Both the position numbers and the translations under genes were made by a program. A stretch of DNA of 64,000 nucleotides from Winogradskya consettensis (GTDB taxonomy: Bacteria; Actinomycetota; Actinomycetes; Mycobacteriales; Micromonosporaceae), in the NCBI RefSeq assembly GCF_018332715.1, contig NZ_BOQP01000020.1:1-64000 (forward strand), written 5' to 3'. Under the pieces are notes generated by a model that saw nothing but the letters and a program-made list of their open reading frames with translations, was not told where the DNA came from and searched no databases. Position 1 is the first letter of the stretch, and each line of letters starts with the position of its first letter. Of the stretch, positions 27,601 to 39,600 are shown piece by piece.

Positions 27601-30600
27601 CCTGCACGTCACCCCGCGTGACGTCTTCCGCCGCCGCAGCGTCCAGGCCCTCGCCGCGGCCCTGCCCGCCACCGTCGTCGAAACCGTGACCGCTGACGAC
27701 GGCCTCGGCGAGGTCGCCCTGACCCCGATGCTGGCCGAGACGGTGAAGTCCGCGACGCCGCTGGGCCACTTCTACCAGTCGATGTCCTGGCACACCCCGG
27801 CCACGCTGACCCGCGACCGCCTCGAAACGATCCTGCAGGCGCTGCTCGACCGGCACGACCTGCTCCGGGCCCGCTTCGCCGAGACCCTGCACGTCCCCGC
27901 GCCCGGGTTGCGCGCCGCGGGGCTGATCACCGAGGGGCCGATCGACGAGGAGGCCGAGGTCGCGCGGCTCGATCCTGCGAACGGCATCATGCTGCGTGCC
28001 GCGTGGGACGGGCGCCGCCTGCTGCTCGTCATCCACCACCTGGTCATCGACGGCGTCTCGTGGCGCATCATCACCGACGACCTGCGCCGGGCCGCTCGCG
28101 GTGAGGAACTCGAACCGGTCGGTGCGTCCTTCCGCACGTTCGCGTCGGCCCAGCCGGCCTTCGACGGCCAGGAGGACTTCTGGCGTCGTACGCTCGCCGA
28201 GCCGCGCCCGTTGCTGGGCGACCGGCCCGCGGACCCGGCGGCCGACACCGCCGCGACCGTACGGTCGATCTCGGTCACCCTGCCCGCCGAAGTGACCGTT
28301 CCCCTGCTGACCACCGTGCCCGCGGCGTTCTTCGCCGGCGTCAACGATGTGCTGCTCACCGGGCTCGCCTTCGCCGTGAACCGCGAACGTGGCACGGCCG
28401 GCGCGCCCGTCCTGGTCAGCCTCGAAGGCCACGGCCGCACCGGTGACCTCGACCTCTCCCGGACGGTCGGCTGGTTCACGGCGATCCACCCGGTGCGCCT
28501 CGAGCCGGGAACCCTCACGGACCTCGCCGCCGCCGCGCGTACCGTCAAAGAGCAGTTGCGGACCGTGCCCACCGACGGACTCGGGTACGGCTCGCTGCGC
28601 TGGCTGCGCGACCAGGATTTCGGCCCGGCGCCGGAAATCCTGTTCAACTACCTCGGCCGCTTCGGCTCCTCGGCACTGCCGGAAGACTGGGCCCAGGCGT
28701 CCCCGCTGCGTGAGGGTGTCGACCCGGCCAACCCGGCGATGCCGCTGGAGATCAACGCGCACGTGACCGGTGACATCTTCGAGGCGACGCTCTCCTGGCC
28801 GGCCGGACTGCTCACCGAGGAAAGTGTCGTTGCTCTCGCCGAGCAGTGGACGACCGTGCTGCGGGAGCTGACCACCACGGATCTCGCCGGGCACACTCCG
28901 TCGGACTTCCCGCTGGTCACCGGGCTGACCCAGGACGACGTGGACGCGTTCGCCGGCGCCACCGACGTGCTGCCGTTGCTGCCGCTGCAGGAGGGGATGC
29001 ATTTCCACTCCGTGGTTTCCGAGGTGGACACTTACGCGGTGCAGCAGGTCGCCTCGCTCTCCGGCGAAGTGGATCCGGCAAGGCTGCGTGCCGCCGTCGA
29101 GACCGCGGTCCGGCGCCACGATGCCCTGCGGGCATCTTTCCGTGAGCTTCGCGACGGCCGGATCGTCCAGGTCATCGCAGACGAGGTCCAGGTCCCCTGG
29201 CAAGAGCTGGACCTGACGGGTACGCCCGACGCGCACGCCCGCCTCGAAGAGTTCGCCGCCGCCGAGCTGGCCCAGCCGTTCGACCTGGCCCGCCCGCCCG
29301 TGCTGCGGTACGCCCTCGTCTCACTGAGCCCGACCGACCACCGCCTGGTCGAGACGATGCACCACATCCTCGCCGACGGCTGGTCCTACCCGCTGGTCTT
29401 CTCCGACGTGGTGGCCGCCTACCACGGCCGTGCCCTGCCCCACCTCACCGCGACGTTCCGCGACCACATCGAATCGGTGGTCACGCGTTCGTCCTCGGAT
29501 GCCCGCGCCGCCTGGTCGGCCGCCCTCGCCGGCGTCGAACCGGCCGTGCTGTACCCGGACGTCAGCACGGTCTCCCACCACGAGAGCGTCTACGCGTATG
29601 TCGACGGGATCTCCTCGGCTGCCCGCGCGCACGGCATCACGGTCAGCACCTTGATCCACGGTGCGTGGGGGCTGCTGCTGGGTCGTCTGCTCGGCCGTGA
29701 CCGCGTCGTCTTCGGATCGACGGTCTCGGGCCGCGGCGGCGAGCTGCCCGGCGTCGAATCGATCGTCGGCCTGCTGATCAACACCGTGCCGGTGCCCATG
29801 GCGTGGCGCCCGGACGAGCCCCTCGCCGACGTGCTGCGCCGCCTGCAGGAGCAGCAGACCGACGTGCTGGACGTGCAGCAGGTCGGTCTCGCCGAGCTGA
29901 ACCGCCTCGCCGGCGTACGCGAGCTCTTCGACTCCATGGTGGTCGTGGAGAACTTCCCGCCCGTCGACGGCGGTGACGCGCAGGGACTCGGCGTCACCGG
30001 GTTCACCGGCACGGACTCGCCGCACTACCCGGTCTCCCTGGTCGCCTTCCCCGGCGAGCGCCTCACCCTGGAGATCAAGTACGACGCCGCGGTCGGAGCC
30101 GCAGCCGCGCAACGCCTGGTCGACCAGGCCGCGTACGTCCTGACCCAGCTCATCTCGTCCCTGGACGGGCCGGTCTCCGGGCTGACGCTCGGCGCTGTGC
30201 CTGCTCTTCCCGCGACACCCTCCGTGCCGGTTCCGACAGGGACCCTCGATCTTCACGACATCTCGGACCGCGCAGCTGTCGACGACCTCACCTACGCCCA
30301 GCTGGAAGCACGTGCCAACCAGCTTGCCCACGAACTCATCGCCCGTGGCGTCGGGCCGGAGTCACGCGTCGCGGTGCGACTGCCGCGCGGCGCCGACCTC
30401 GTCGTCGCGTTGCTCGCGGTGGTCAAGGCCGGTGGTTGTTACGTGCCCGTTGACAGTGCGGCTCCCGCAGCCCGGCAGGAATACATCCTGGCCGACGCGG
30501 CACCGGTCTGCGTGATCGGTTCGGGCGGCATCGACGTTGCCGCACCCGGGCAGCCCACCACCAGGCCCGTCGCCACCCACACCGGTGACAACGCGGCGTA

Positions 30601-33600
30601 CGTCATCTACACGTCGGGCTCCACCGGCAAACCCAAGGGTGTCGTGGTCACCCACCGCGACGTGCTCGCGCTTTTCGCCGCGGCGTCCCAGCTCTTCGAC
30701 TTCGGGCCGGACGACGTGTGGACGATGTTCCACTCGTACGCCTTCGACTTCTCGGTCTGGGAGCTGTGGGGCCCGCTGCTGCACGGCGGGCGTCTCGTGA
30801 CCGTGCCGCACGACGTGGCCCGCGATCCGCAGCGTTTCCGCGCACTATTGCGCGACGAGAAGGTGACCGTCCTCAACCAGACGCCGTCGGCCTTCTACCC
30901 GCTGATCGAGGCGGATTCGACGGCGAACGACCTGCTCGCGTTGCGTTACGTCGTCTTCGGCGGCGAGGCGCTGGACCTGTCCCGCCTGGCCCCGTGGTTC
31001 GCCCGCAACAGGACCCCACTGTTGATCAACATGTACGGCATCACGGAGACCACCGTGCACGTGTCCTTCCGTGCGCTGGATCCGGCCGACGTGACCCGGC
31101 CCAGCGTCATCGGCGCCGCGCTGCCCGGGCTGACCGTTCACGTGCTGGACGCGTACCTGCAGCCTGTGCCTGAAGGCGTGACCGGCGAGATGTACGTCGC
31201 CGGTGAGCAACTCGCCCGCGGCTACCTCGACCGGCCCGGCCTGACCGCCACCCGCTTCGTCGCCAACCCGTTCGGCCCCGGCCGGCTGTACCGCTCCGGT
31301 GACCTGGCCCGCTGGGAGGACGGCGAACTCGTCTACCTCGGCCGCTCGGACCACCAGGTGAAGGTCCGCGGCTACCGCATCGAACTCGGGGAGATCGAGA
31401 CGGCGTTGCTGGCGCTGCCAGGTGTCGCCAACACCGCCGTGATCGTGCGTGACGGCCGCCTGGTCGCCTACCTGGTGGCCCGCCCCGGCAGCCGCCCGGA
31501 CGTCGACGCCGTCCGCGACCACCTCGCTACCGTGCTGCCCGGCTACATGGTCCCGGCCGCGTTCGTCACCCTGCCCGCGCTGCCCTTGACCGTGAACGGC
31601 AAGCTCGACCGGGATGCGTTGCCTGCTCCGGCGCGTACGGTCGCTGCGTCTTCGGCTGCCCTTGCTGACGAGAACCCCGCGGTCACGACGCTGCGAGGGT
31701 TGTTCGCGGAGGTGCTGAGCCTGGATGCGGTACCCGCCGACGGTGACTTCTTCAGCCTCGGCGGCGACAGCATCGTGGCCATCCAACTCGTCAACCGTGC
31801 CAAGCGCAGCGGCGTCAAGCTCTCCCCGCGCGACGTCTTCCTCAAGCGCACTCCTACGGCGCTGGCCGGGGCCGCGTTGCCCGCGGTAGTTGCTGCCGCG
31901 GTCACGCCTGCTGTCAGCGACGGCGTCGGGGAGGTTGCGCTGCTGCCGATCGTGCACCGTCTCGCGGAACTCGGCGGTGGTATCAATCGCCTGCACCAGG
32001 CAGACCTGATCCGTACGCCCGCGGGGGCGACACCTGCCCGGCTGCAGTCAGCGCTCGACAAGCTCGTCGCCCACCATGACGCGCTGCGACTCCGGCTGAG
32101 CCGCCCGGCCCCGATGCTGTGGTCCCAGGAGATCACTGCCACCGGCCCTGGTTCGATTTCACTCAATACGGTGGACGGGATCGAAGCTGCCACGATCCTG
32201 CGCGAGGCCGAGGCTGCGGTGAGCCGGCTCGACCCCGAGGCCGGGCGCGTGCTGGAAGCCGTCTTCTTCGACGCCGGGCCAAGCGAGCAGGGACGGCTTC
32301 TGCTGGTCGCGCATCACCTGGTCGTCGACGGTGTTTCGTGGCAGATCCTGACCGAGGACTTGGGGCAGGCGTACGAAGCGGCCGAGCTCGACCCGGTCAC
32401 GACGTCGTTGCGGGCGTTCGCGCGTACCGTCGGGGAAGAGGCCGGCACCGCCGCGAGGATGGCTGAGTTCGCGCAGTGGCAGCGGGCACTCGCACCCGGC
32501 GCCGAGCTCTATCCGCAGGCCGTGACGTTCGGGTTGACCGTCGGTCAGACCCGCGACCATGAGGTACGCATCCCGGTCGACCCCAGCATCCTGACCGGCG
32601 ACGTCACGGCGACGCTGCTCACCGCCCTGCACACCGCGGTGAACCGCTGGCGTGGCACCGAGGCCGAACTCGTCGTCGACGTGGAACGCCATGGCCGTGA
32701 GCCGGTCGGCGACGCTGACCTGTCCCGCACCGTCGGCTGGTTCACCTCCATCGCCCCGGTGCGGCTCCCGGACACCCGCCCCGGTGACGTGCACGTTGGA
32801 AATACCTCCGCCGGTGATGGGCCTGCCGGTGACGGTCTGGGCTACGGCATGCTGCGGTACGTCAACCCGCGCAGCGCCGCCGCCCTGGCGCGGCTCGGCA
32901 CGCCGCAGGTCCTGTTCAACTACCTCGGCCGCTTCGCCGGCGACACGGGCGACTGGTCCTCCGCCGACGAGGACATCCGGGTCCGGCCCGACGACGATCT
33001 CGGCACCCCGTATCTGCTCGAGATCAACGTCGCGGCTCGCGGCTCCGAGCTGCACGCCGTCCTCACCTACGCCGACGAGGGCCTCGGCCTGGACGCGGTC
33101 ACCGCCATCGCCGACGGCTGGGCGGCCGAGCTCGCCCCCGCCGACGAGCGGGCCTGGCCGCTGTCGCCGCTGCAGGAGGGCCTGTACTTCCAGGCGAAGC
33201 TGGCCGGTGACGCGGACGTCTACATTGCTCAGAATGCCTTCGACGTCAACTACCGTCTTGATGTCGCAGCCCTGGAGCGGGCCTTCGTCGCGGTGCTCGC
33301 TGCCCACCCCGCAGCGCGCCTGGCCTTCACCGATGACGGGGCGATCCTGCGCCGCGAGGTGCCGGTCACCGTCGAGGTGATCGAGAACCCGGCTGACCTC
33401 GACGCGGTGATGATCGCGGACCGCACGCGCCCGTTCGACCTGGCGCACGCGCCGCTGGCGAGGCTCACGGTGGTCCGTCTGCCCGACGGCCGCGACCGGC
33501 TGCTCTTCACGTACCACCTGCTGCTGTGGGACGGGTGGTCGCGGGAGCTGGTGCTGCGGGACCTGTTCGGCGCCTACGCCGGGCGCCCGGTCCAGCCCGA

Positions 33601-36600
33601 GGGTGCGAGCTTCACGGACTACCTCGAGTGGATTGCCCGGCAGGACATCCAGGAGTCCGTCGAAGCCTGGACCCGGGCACTCGAGGGTGCCGAGCCGACG
33701 ATCCTGTACCCGGCGGCCGCCGGCACCGAGCCGGTGCTCGCCACCAGCCTCGCCGTCCAGCTCACCGAGGAGCAGACCTCCCGGCTCACCGATCAGGCCC
33801 GAGCCGCTGGCGTCACCCTCAACGCCGTGCTCAGCACCGCTCTCGGCCTGGTGCTCAGTCACGCCACAGGCCGCCCTGAAGCGCTCTTCGGCACCACGGT
33901 CGCCGGCCGGCCCACCGAGCTGGACGGCATCGAGGAAGTCGTCGGTGTCTTCCTCAACACCGTGCCGCAGCGTGTCACCTTCGCCGCGACCGAGCCGGTG
34001 CGCGACGTGCTGCGCCGCGTCCAGGACGAGCGGATCGAGCTGATGGCCCACGAGTTCGTGGGCCTGGGCGACATCCAGCGCGCGACGGGCCGTGGTCAGC
34101 TCTTCGACAGCCTCTACGTGCTGCAGAACTTCCTGGACGACAACACCTTCGACGATCTGGAGGCTGAGCACGGCATCGTCGGTGTCGAGTCGGTCGACGC
34201 GACGCACTATCCGCTGACCTGGGTGGCAACCCCCGGCCGGGCCCTGCGGATCCGCCTCGAATACCGCTCCGACGTGGTCACGGCCACCGAGGCCGCATCC
34301 CTGCTGGACCGCCTCCGGACCGTACTCGAGACCTTCGACACCGACCGAACAGTCGGCGCGATCGCACTGCCCGCCCCGGAACCCCAGACCGGGGTGAAAG
34401 CGGACATACCGGACATCACCATCGCGGAGATGCTCGCCGAACAGGCCGCCCGGACCCCGACCGCCGCCGCGCTCACCCACGCCGGCACCACCCTCAGCTA
34501 CGCCGAGCTGGACGGCCGGGTCAGCGCCGTCGCCCGTGGCCTGCGCTCACGCGGCGCGGGCCCCGAGACGATCGTCGGGCTGGCGCTGCCCCGCGGCGTC
34601 GACATGGTGGTCGCGCTCTTCGCCGTACTGCGTGCCGGGGCGGCGTACCTTCCACTTGACCTTGATCTTCCGGCCGAACGCCGGCAGACGATGGTCGACG
34701 ACGCGCAGCCGGTATTCGTGCTGGACTCGCTGGCCGGGCTCTACGAAGAGATCGGGGAGTCCTGGCTGGACGACTTCGCGCCGGGCACCCCCGGTCGTCT
34801 GGACCGGCCCGCCTACGTCATCTACACCTCGGGCTCGACCGGCCGCCCCAAGGGCGTCGTCACGCCCTACCGCGGCCTGACCAACATGCAGCTCAACCAC
34901 CGCGACGCGATCTTCGGACCGACCATCGACGCGGCGGGCGGCCGGATCCTCACCATCGCGCACACGGTGAGCTTCTCCTTCGACATGTCGTGGGAGGAAC
35001 TGCTGTGGCTGGTCGAGGGCCACCACGTGCACGTCGCCGACGAGGAGCTGCGCCGCGACGGCCGAGCGCTGGTCGCCTACTGCGCCGATCACGAGGTCGA
35101 CGTCGTCAACCTCACCCCGACCTACGCGCAGGCCCTGCTGGACGAAGGGCTCCTCGCCGGCGCCCACCGGCCGTGCCTCGTCCTGCTCGGCGGCGAAGCC
35201 GTCTCGGAGAAGCTCTGGGCGACGCTGCGGGACACCGACGGCGTGGCCGGCTACAACCTCTACGGACCCACCGAATACACGATCAACACCCTCGGCGGGG
35301 GAACGTCGGACAGCGCCACCGCCACGGTCGGCAAGCCCATCTTCAACACCGTCGGATACGTCCTCGACAGCTGGCTGCGTCCCGTGCCGCGGGGCGTCGC
35401 GGGCGAGCTCTACATCGCCGGCGCCGGTCTGGCCCGTGGCTACCTCAACCGCCCCGGCCTGACCGCCACGCGTTTCGTCGCGGGACCCGACGGCAGCCGC
35501 CTCTACCGCACCGGCGACCTCGTGCGCGAGCGCCCTGACGGCAACCTTGACTTCCTCGGCCGTACGGACGATCAGGTCAAGATCCGCGGCTATCGCATCG
35601 AGCTGGGCGAGGTGGAAACTGCCGTATCGGCCGTTCCCGGCGTACGCCAATCGGCGGTCCTCGCCCGTGACGGTGCACTCGTCGCCTTCCTTGTCGGCGA
35701 CGCGACCCCGGCGCAGGTGCGCGCGGCCCTCGCCGACAGGCTTCCGTCCTACATGGTGCCGTCGCTCTTCGCGACCGTGGACGTGCTGCCGCTGACCGTC
35801 AACGGCAAGCTCGACACCTCGGCGCTTCCGGCGCCGGCCCCCGTGGCCAAGGCCTCGCGGCCGCCCGCAGACGATCGGGAACGCCGTCTCTGCGAAGTCT
35901 TCGCCGAGGTGCTGGGGCTGCCCAGCTTCGGTGTCGAGGACGACTTCTTCGACGCGGGGGGCCATTCCCTGACCGCGCTGCGGCTGATCGGCCGAGTGCG
36001 CGCGGAGCTGGGCGGGGACCTGTCGCTGCGTGCCCTCTTCGACGCTCGTACCCCGGAGAGACTGGCCCGTGCCACCAGTGGCCCGGCCCGTGCCGCCCTC
36101 ACTGCGCAGAAGCGGCCCGACGTGCTGCCTCTGTCGCCTGCGCAGCAGCGGCTGTGGCTGCTCGACCAGCTCGACCCGGGGTCGAGTGCTTACAACTACC
36201 CGCTGCTTGTCCGGCTGGCCGGGCATCCCGACCTCGGCGCGTTGTCGCTCGCTCTCGGTGACGTCGTGGCCCGCCACGAGGTGCTGCGGACCCTGATCCG
36301 CTCCTCGGCCCAGCACATCGTGCCGCCGCCGGCGAGCATCACGGTGGAGACTGCGACGCCGGTCGCGGATCTCGTGGCGCGACCCTTCGATCTCGCCGAG
36401 GACCTGCCGATCCGGGCTGCGGTCGTCGATGAGGGATCGTCCAGTGTCGTGGTCCTGGTGCTGCACCACATCGCGATGGATGAATGGTCTGACGGGCCGC
36501 TGCTGCGTGACCTGGACATCGCGTACGCCGCCCGGGTCGCCGGCCACGCGCCTGCTTACGAACCGCTTCCGGTGCAGTACGCCGACTACGTTCTGTCGCT

Positions 36601-39600
36601 CACCCCAGCGAACGGTGACTTCTGGCGCGACGCGCTGGCGGCGCTGCCGGAGGAGATCACGCTGCCGTCGGACGGTTCGCGCACGGTCGCGAAGAATGCT
36701 GCGGGACTGGTGAGTACGACCCTGCCGGCGTCGTTGATCGACCGCCTGCGGGAGATCGCCCGCGGCGAGTCGGCGAGTCTGTTCATGGCGCTGCACACCG
36801 CCCTCGCGACGCTGCTCGCCCGGCACGGTGCCGGAATCGACGTCCCGATCGGCAGCCCGACCTCCGGCCGCGGCGACGCCGCCCTGGACGACCTCGTGGG
36901 CTTCTTCGTCAACACGATCGTCCTGCGCGCGGACCTTTCCGGAGACCCCACCTTCATCGAGTTGCTCAGGCGCGTGCGGACGGCGGACCTCGCGGCGTTT
37001 GAACACGCTGACGTTCCGTTCCAGCAGGTCGTGGAGCTGGTGAACCCACCGCGGGTGCCGGGCCGCAACCCGCTCTTCCAGGTCATGATCGGTTACTTCC
37101 ATCGGCCCGCCTCCGGTGAGCTGATGCTGGGCCTGCCGGTGCTCGCCGCGCCGGACTTCGCGGCGGATCCCAAGGTCGACCTCAACGTCACGTTCATCGA
37201 CGGGGGACCGGACGGCATCGAAGTGACCTGCGAATACGACGCGGATCGCTTCGCTGCCACGACGGCGGGCCGGCTGCTCGATCGTCTCGAGACGCTGCTG
37301 ACGGCCTTCGCCGGGGAGCCGGCCACCCCGGTCTTCCGGGCGCCGATGCTGGCTGCTGCGGACACGACGGATCTCCTTTCCTGGCAGTCGGTCCCGACGG
37401 CTCCTTCCCGGACCGAGGTGAGCCATTCTGGCCCGGCTCTCGTCGCGTCGGGGGCCGCTCTCACCGTCGAAGAGATCGACTGCGCCGCAGGGTCGGTGGC
37501 GGCCAAGTTGATCGAGTATGGGGCCGGACCGGGCAGTATCGTCGGCGTCGGACTGCCGCGGTCTGCGGACCTGGTCATCGCGGTGCTGGGGGTGCGAAAA
37601 GCGGGCGCGGCCTACTTGCCGCTCGACCCGGCGTTCCCGGCCGCCCGGCGCGAATTCATGGTCGAAGACGCCCGCCCGGCCTTGATCATCGACGAAAATT
37701 TCATGGCTGACATCACACCGGCGGCCGGCCCGGTGGTGCAGACTCCGGAGCCGGACGCGGCGGCGTACGTGATCTACACTTCCGGCTCGACCGGCCGCCC
37801 GAAGGGCGTCGTTGTCACCCAGCGCAACCTCGAGTCTTTCCTGGACGCCCTGCCGTTGACCCCGGGAGAGCGTCTGCTGGCAGTGACTACGCTGTCTTTC
37901 GACATCTCGGTGCTGGAGATGCTCGGCACCCTGCGTGCGGGGGGCACGATCGTGCTCGCATCCCCGGACGAGGTCCGCGACCCCCGGCTGCTCGCGGCGA
38001 TGATCGAGAAACACAAGATCACCGCGATGCAGGCGACGCCCTCGCTCTGGGCGGCCCTCCTGGAAGCGTCCGACACAGACCTTTCCGGGGTACGCGCACT
38101 GGTCGGCGGCGAGGCGTTGCCCGCATCGGTCGCGGCGTCCCTGCGCTCGCGTGCCGCGTCCGTGGTCAACCTCTACGGCCCGACCGAGGTCACCGTCTGG
38201 GCCACCAGCGAGACCGTCGCCGAGAACTGGAACGGCTCGATCGGACGGCCGTTGCCGGGCGTCTCCGCCTACGTGCTGGATGGTCTTCTGCAAGCTGTGC
38301 CGCCGGGCGTTGCCGGTGAGCTCTATCTCGGCGGTCCTCAGGTGGCCCGTGGCTATCTCGGCCGTCCCGGCTTGACCGCGACCCGCTTCGTGGCAGGCCC
38401 CGACGGCACCCGCCTGTACCGAACGGGTGACCTGGCCCGCTGGCGTGACGGCCACCTGGAGTACCTCGGCCGGACCGATCACCAGGTGAAGGTGCGTGGC
38501 TTCCGCATCGAACTGGAGGAGATCGAGGCGGTGGCGCTGTCCCATCCGTCCGTGACACGCGCGGTGGTGGCGGCCCGGGGTGATCGGCTCGTCGCCTACC
38601 TCACGGTTGCGCAGGACTTCTCACAGGCGTCGCTGACAGTATTGTTCGAGTCATCGCTGCCGGGCTACATGATTCCGGCGGTCTGCCAGGTGCTCGAGAC
38701 CCTCCCGCTGACCCCGAACGGCAAAGTGGACCGCAACGCCCTGCCGGAGATCACACTGCCTGCGGCGCCGGCCTCGGAAACACCCCGATCCCGTGCGGAG
38801 GCAGCCGTCGCACGTCAGGTGGCAGCCGTTCTGGGCCTGGAATCGGTGGGAGTGCACGACGACTTCTTCGCTCTGGGCGGGCATTCGCTGCTGCTGGTGC
38901 GGCTGGCAACGGCGTTGCGCGAAGAACTCGGCGCTGACATTGCGGTGGCCCGGCTCTTCACCGCACCGACAGTCGCCGGGGTGGCTCGATTGCTCGACGG
39001 CGAGACCCCCGGCGAGGATGCGCTGGCTCCTGTCTTGCCGCTGTCCCCGGGCAGGCACGGGACGCCGTTGTTCTGCTTTGCGCCTGCCAGCGGATTGGCT
39101 TGGCAGTTCGCGGGTCTCAAGCGGTTCGTGGATGCGCCCCTGATCGGGTTGCAGTCACCGCTGCTCGCAGGAGGAACCCTGCCGGCGACCATGGCAGCCC
39201 TCGCAGTCGAGCACGCCGACCGCATCGAGTCGGCACAGCCGGCCGGTCCGGTCCGGCTCCTGGGATGGTCCTTCGGTGGCGCCCTGGCGCTCTGCACCGC
39301 AGCCGAGCTGCAAGGACGAGGCCGCGAGGTCACCTTCGTGGGAATGCTCGACGCCCGCCGCGACGCGGTCTCCGCGCCGTCGACGGTGGCCGGGTTGCTG
39401 ACCGAGATGGGCTATACCGTCCCTTCCACGAACCTGACGGTGGAGCAAGCAGTCGGTTTTGTGCGGGACGCCGGTGGTGCGGTGGCATCCCTGACCGATG
39501 CGCAGATCGCTCTGGTCCTGGAGAACTACCTGGCCAGCGATCGCCTGATGGCATCCGCCGAGTACACGCCCTTCGACGGCGAAGTCTTCTTCGTCGAGGC

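Noticed and set aside
34547..38545. A 1,332-codon open frame antisense to the NRPS, and several others over 700 codons (20198-23704, 26420-29236, 32159-34480)
   Set aside because: They are high-GC shadow frames opposite a real gene, with Arg/Gly/Asp-heavy composition and no domain features.
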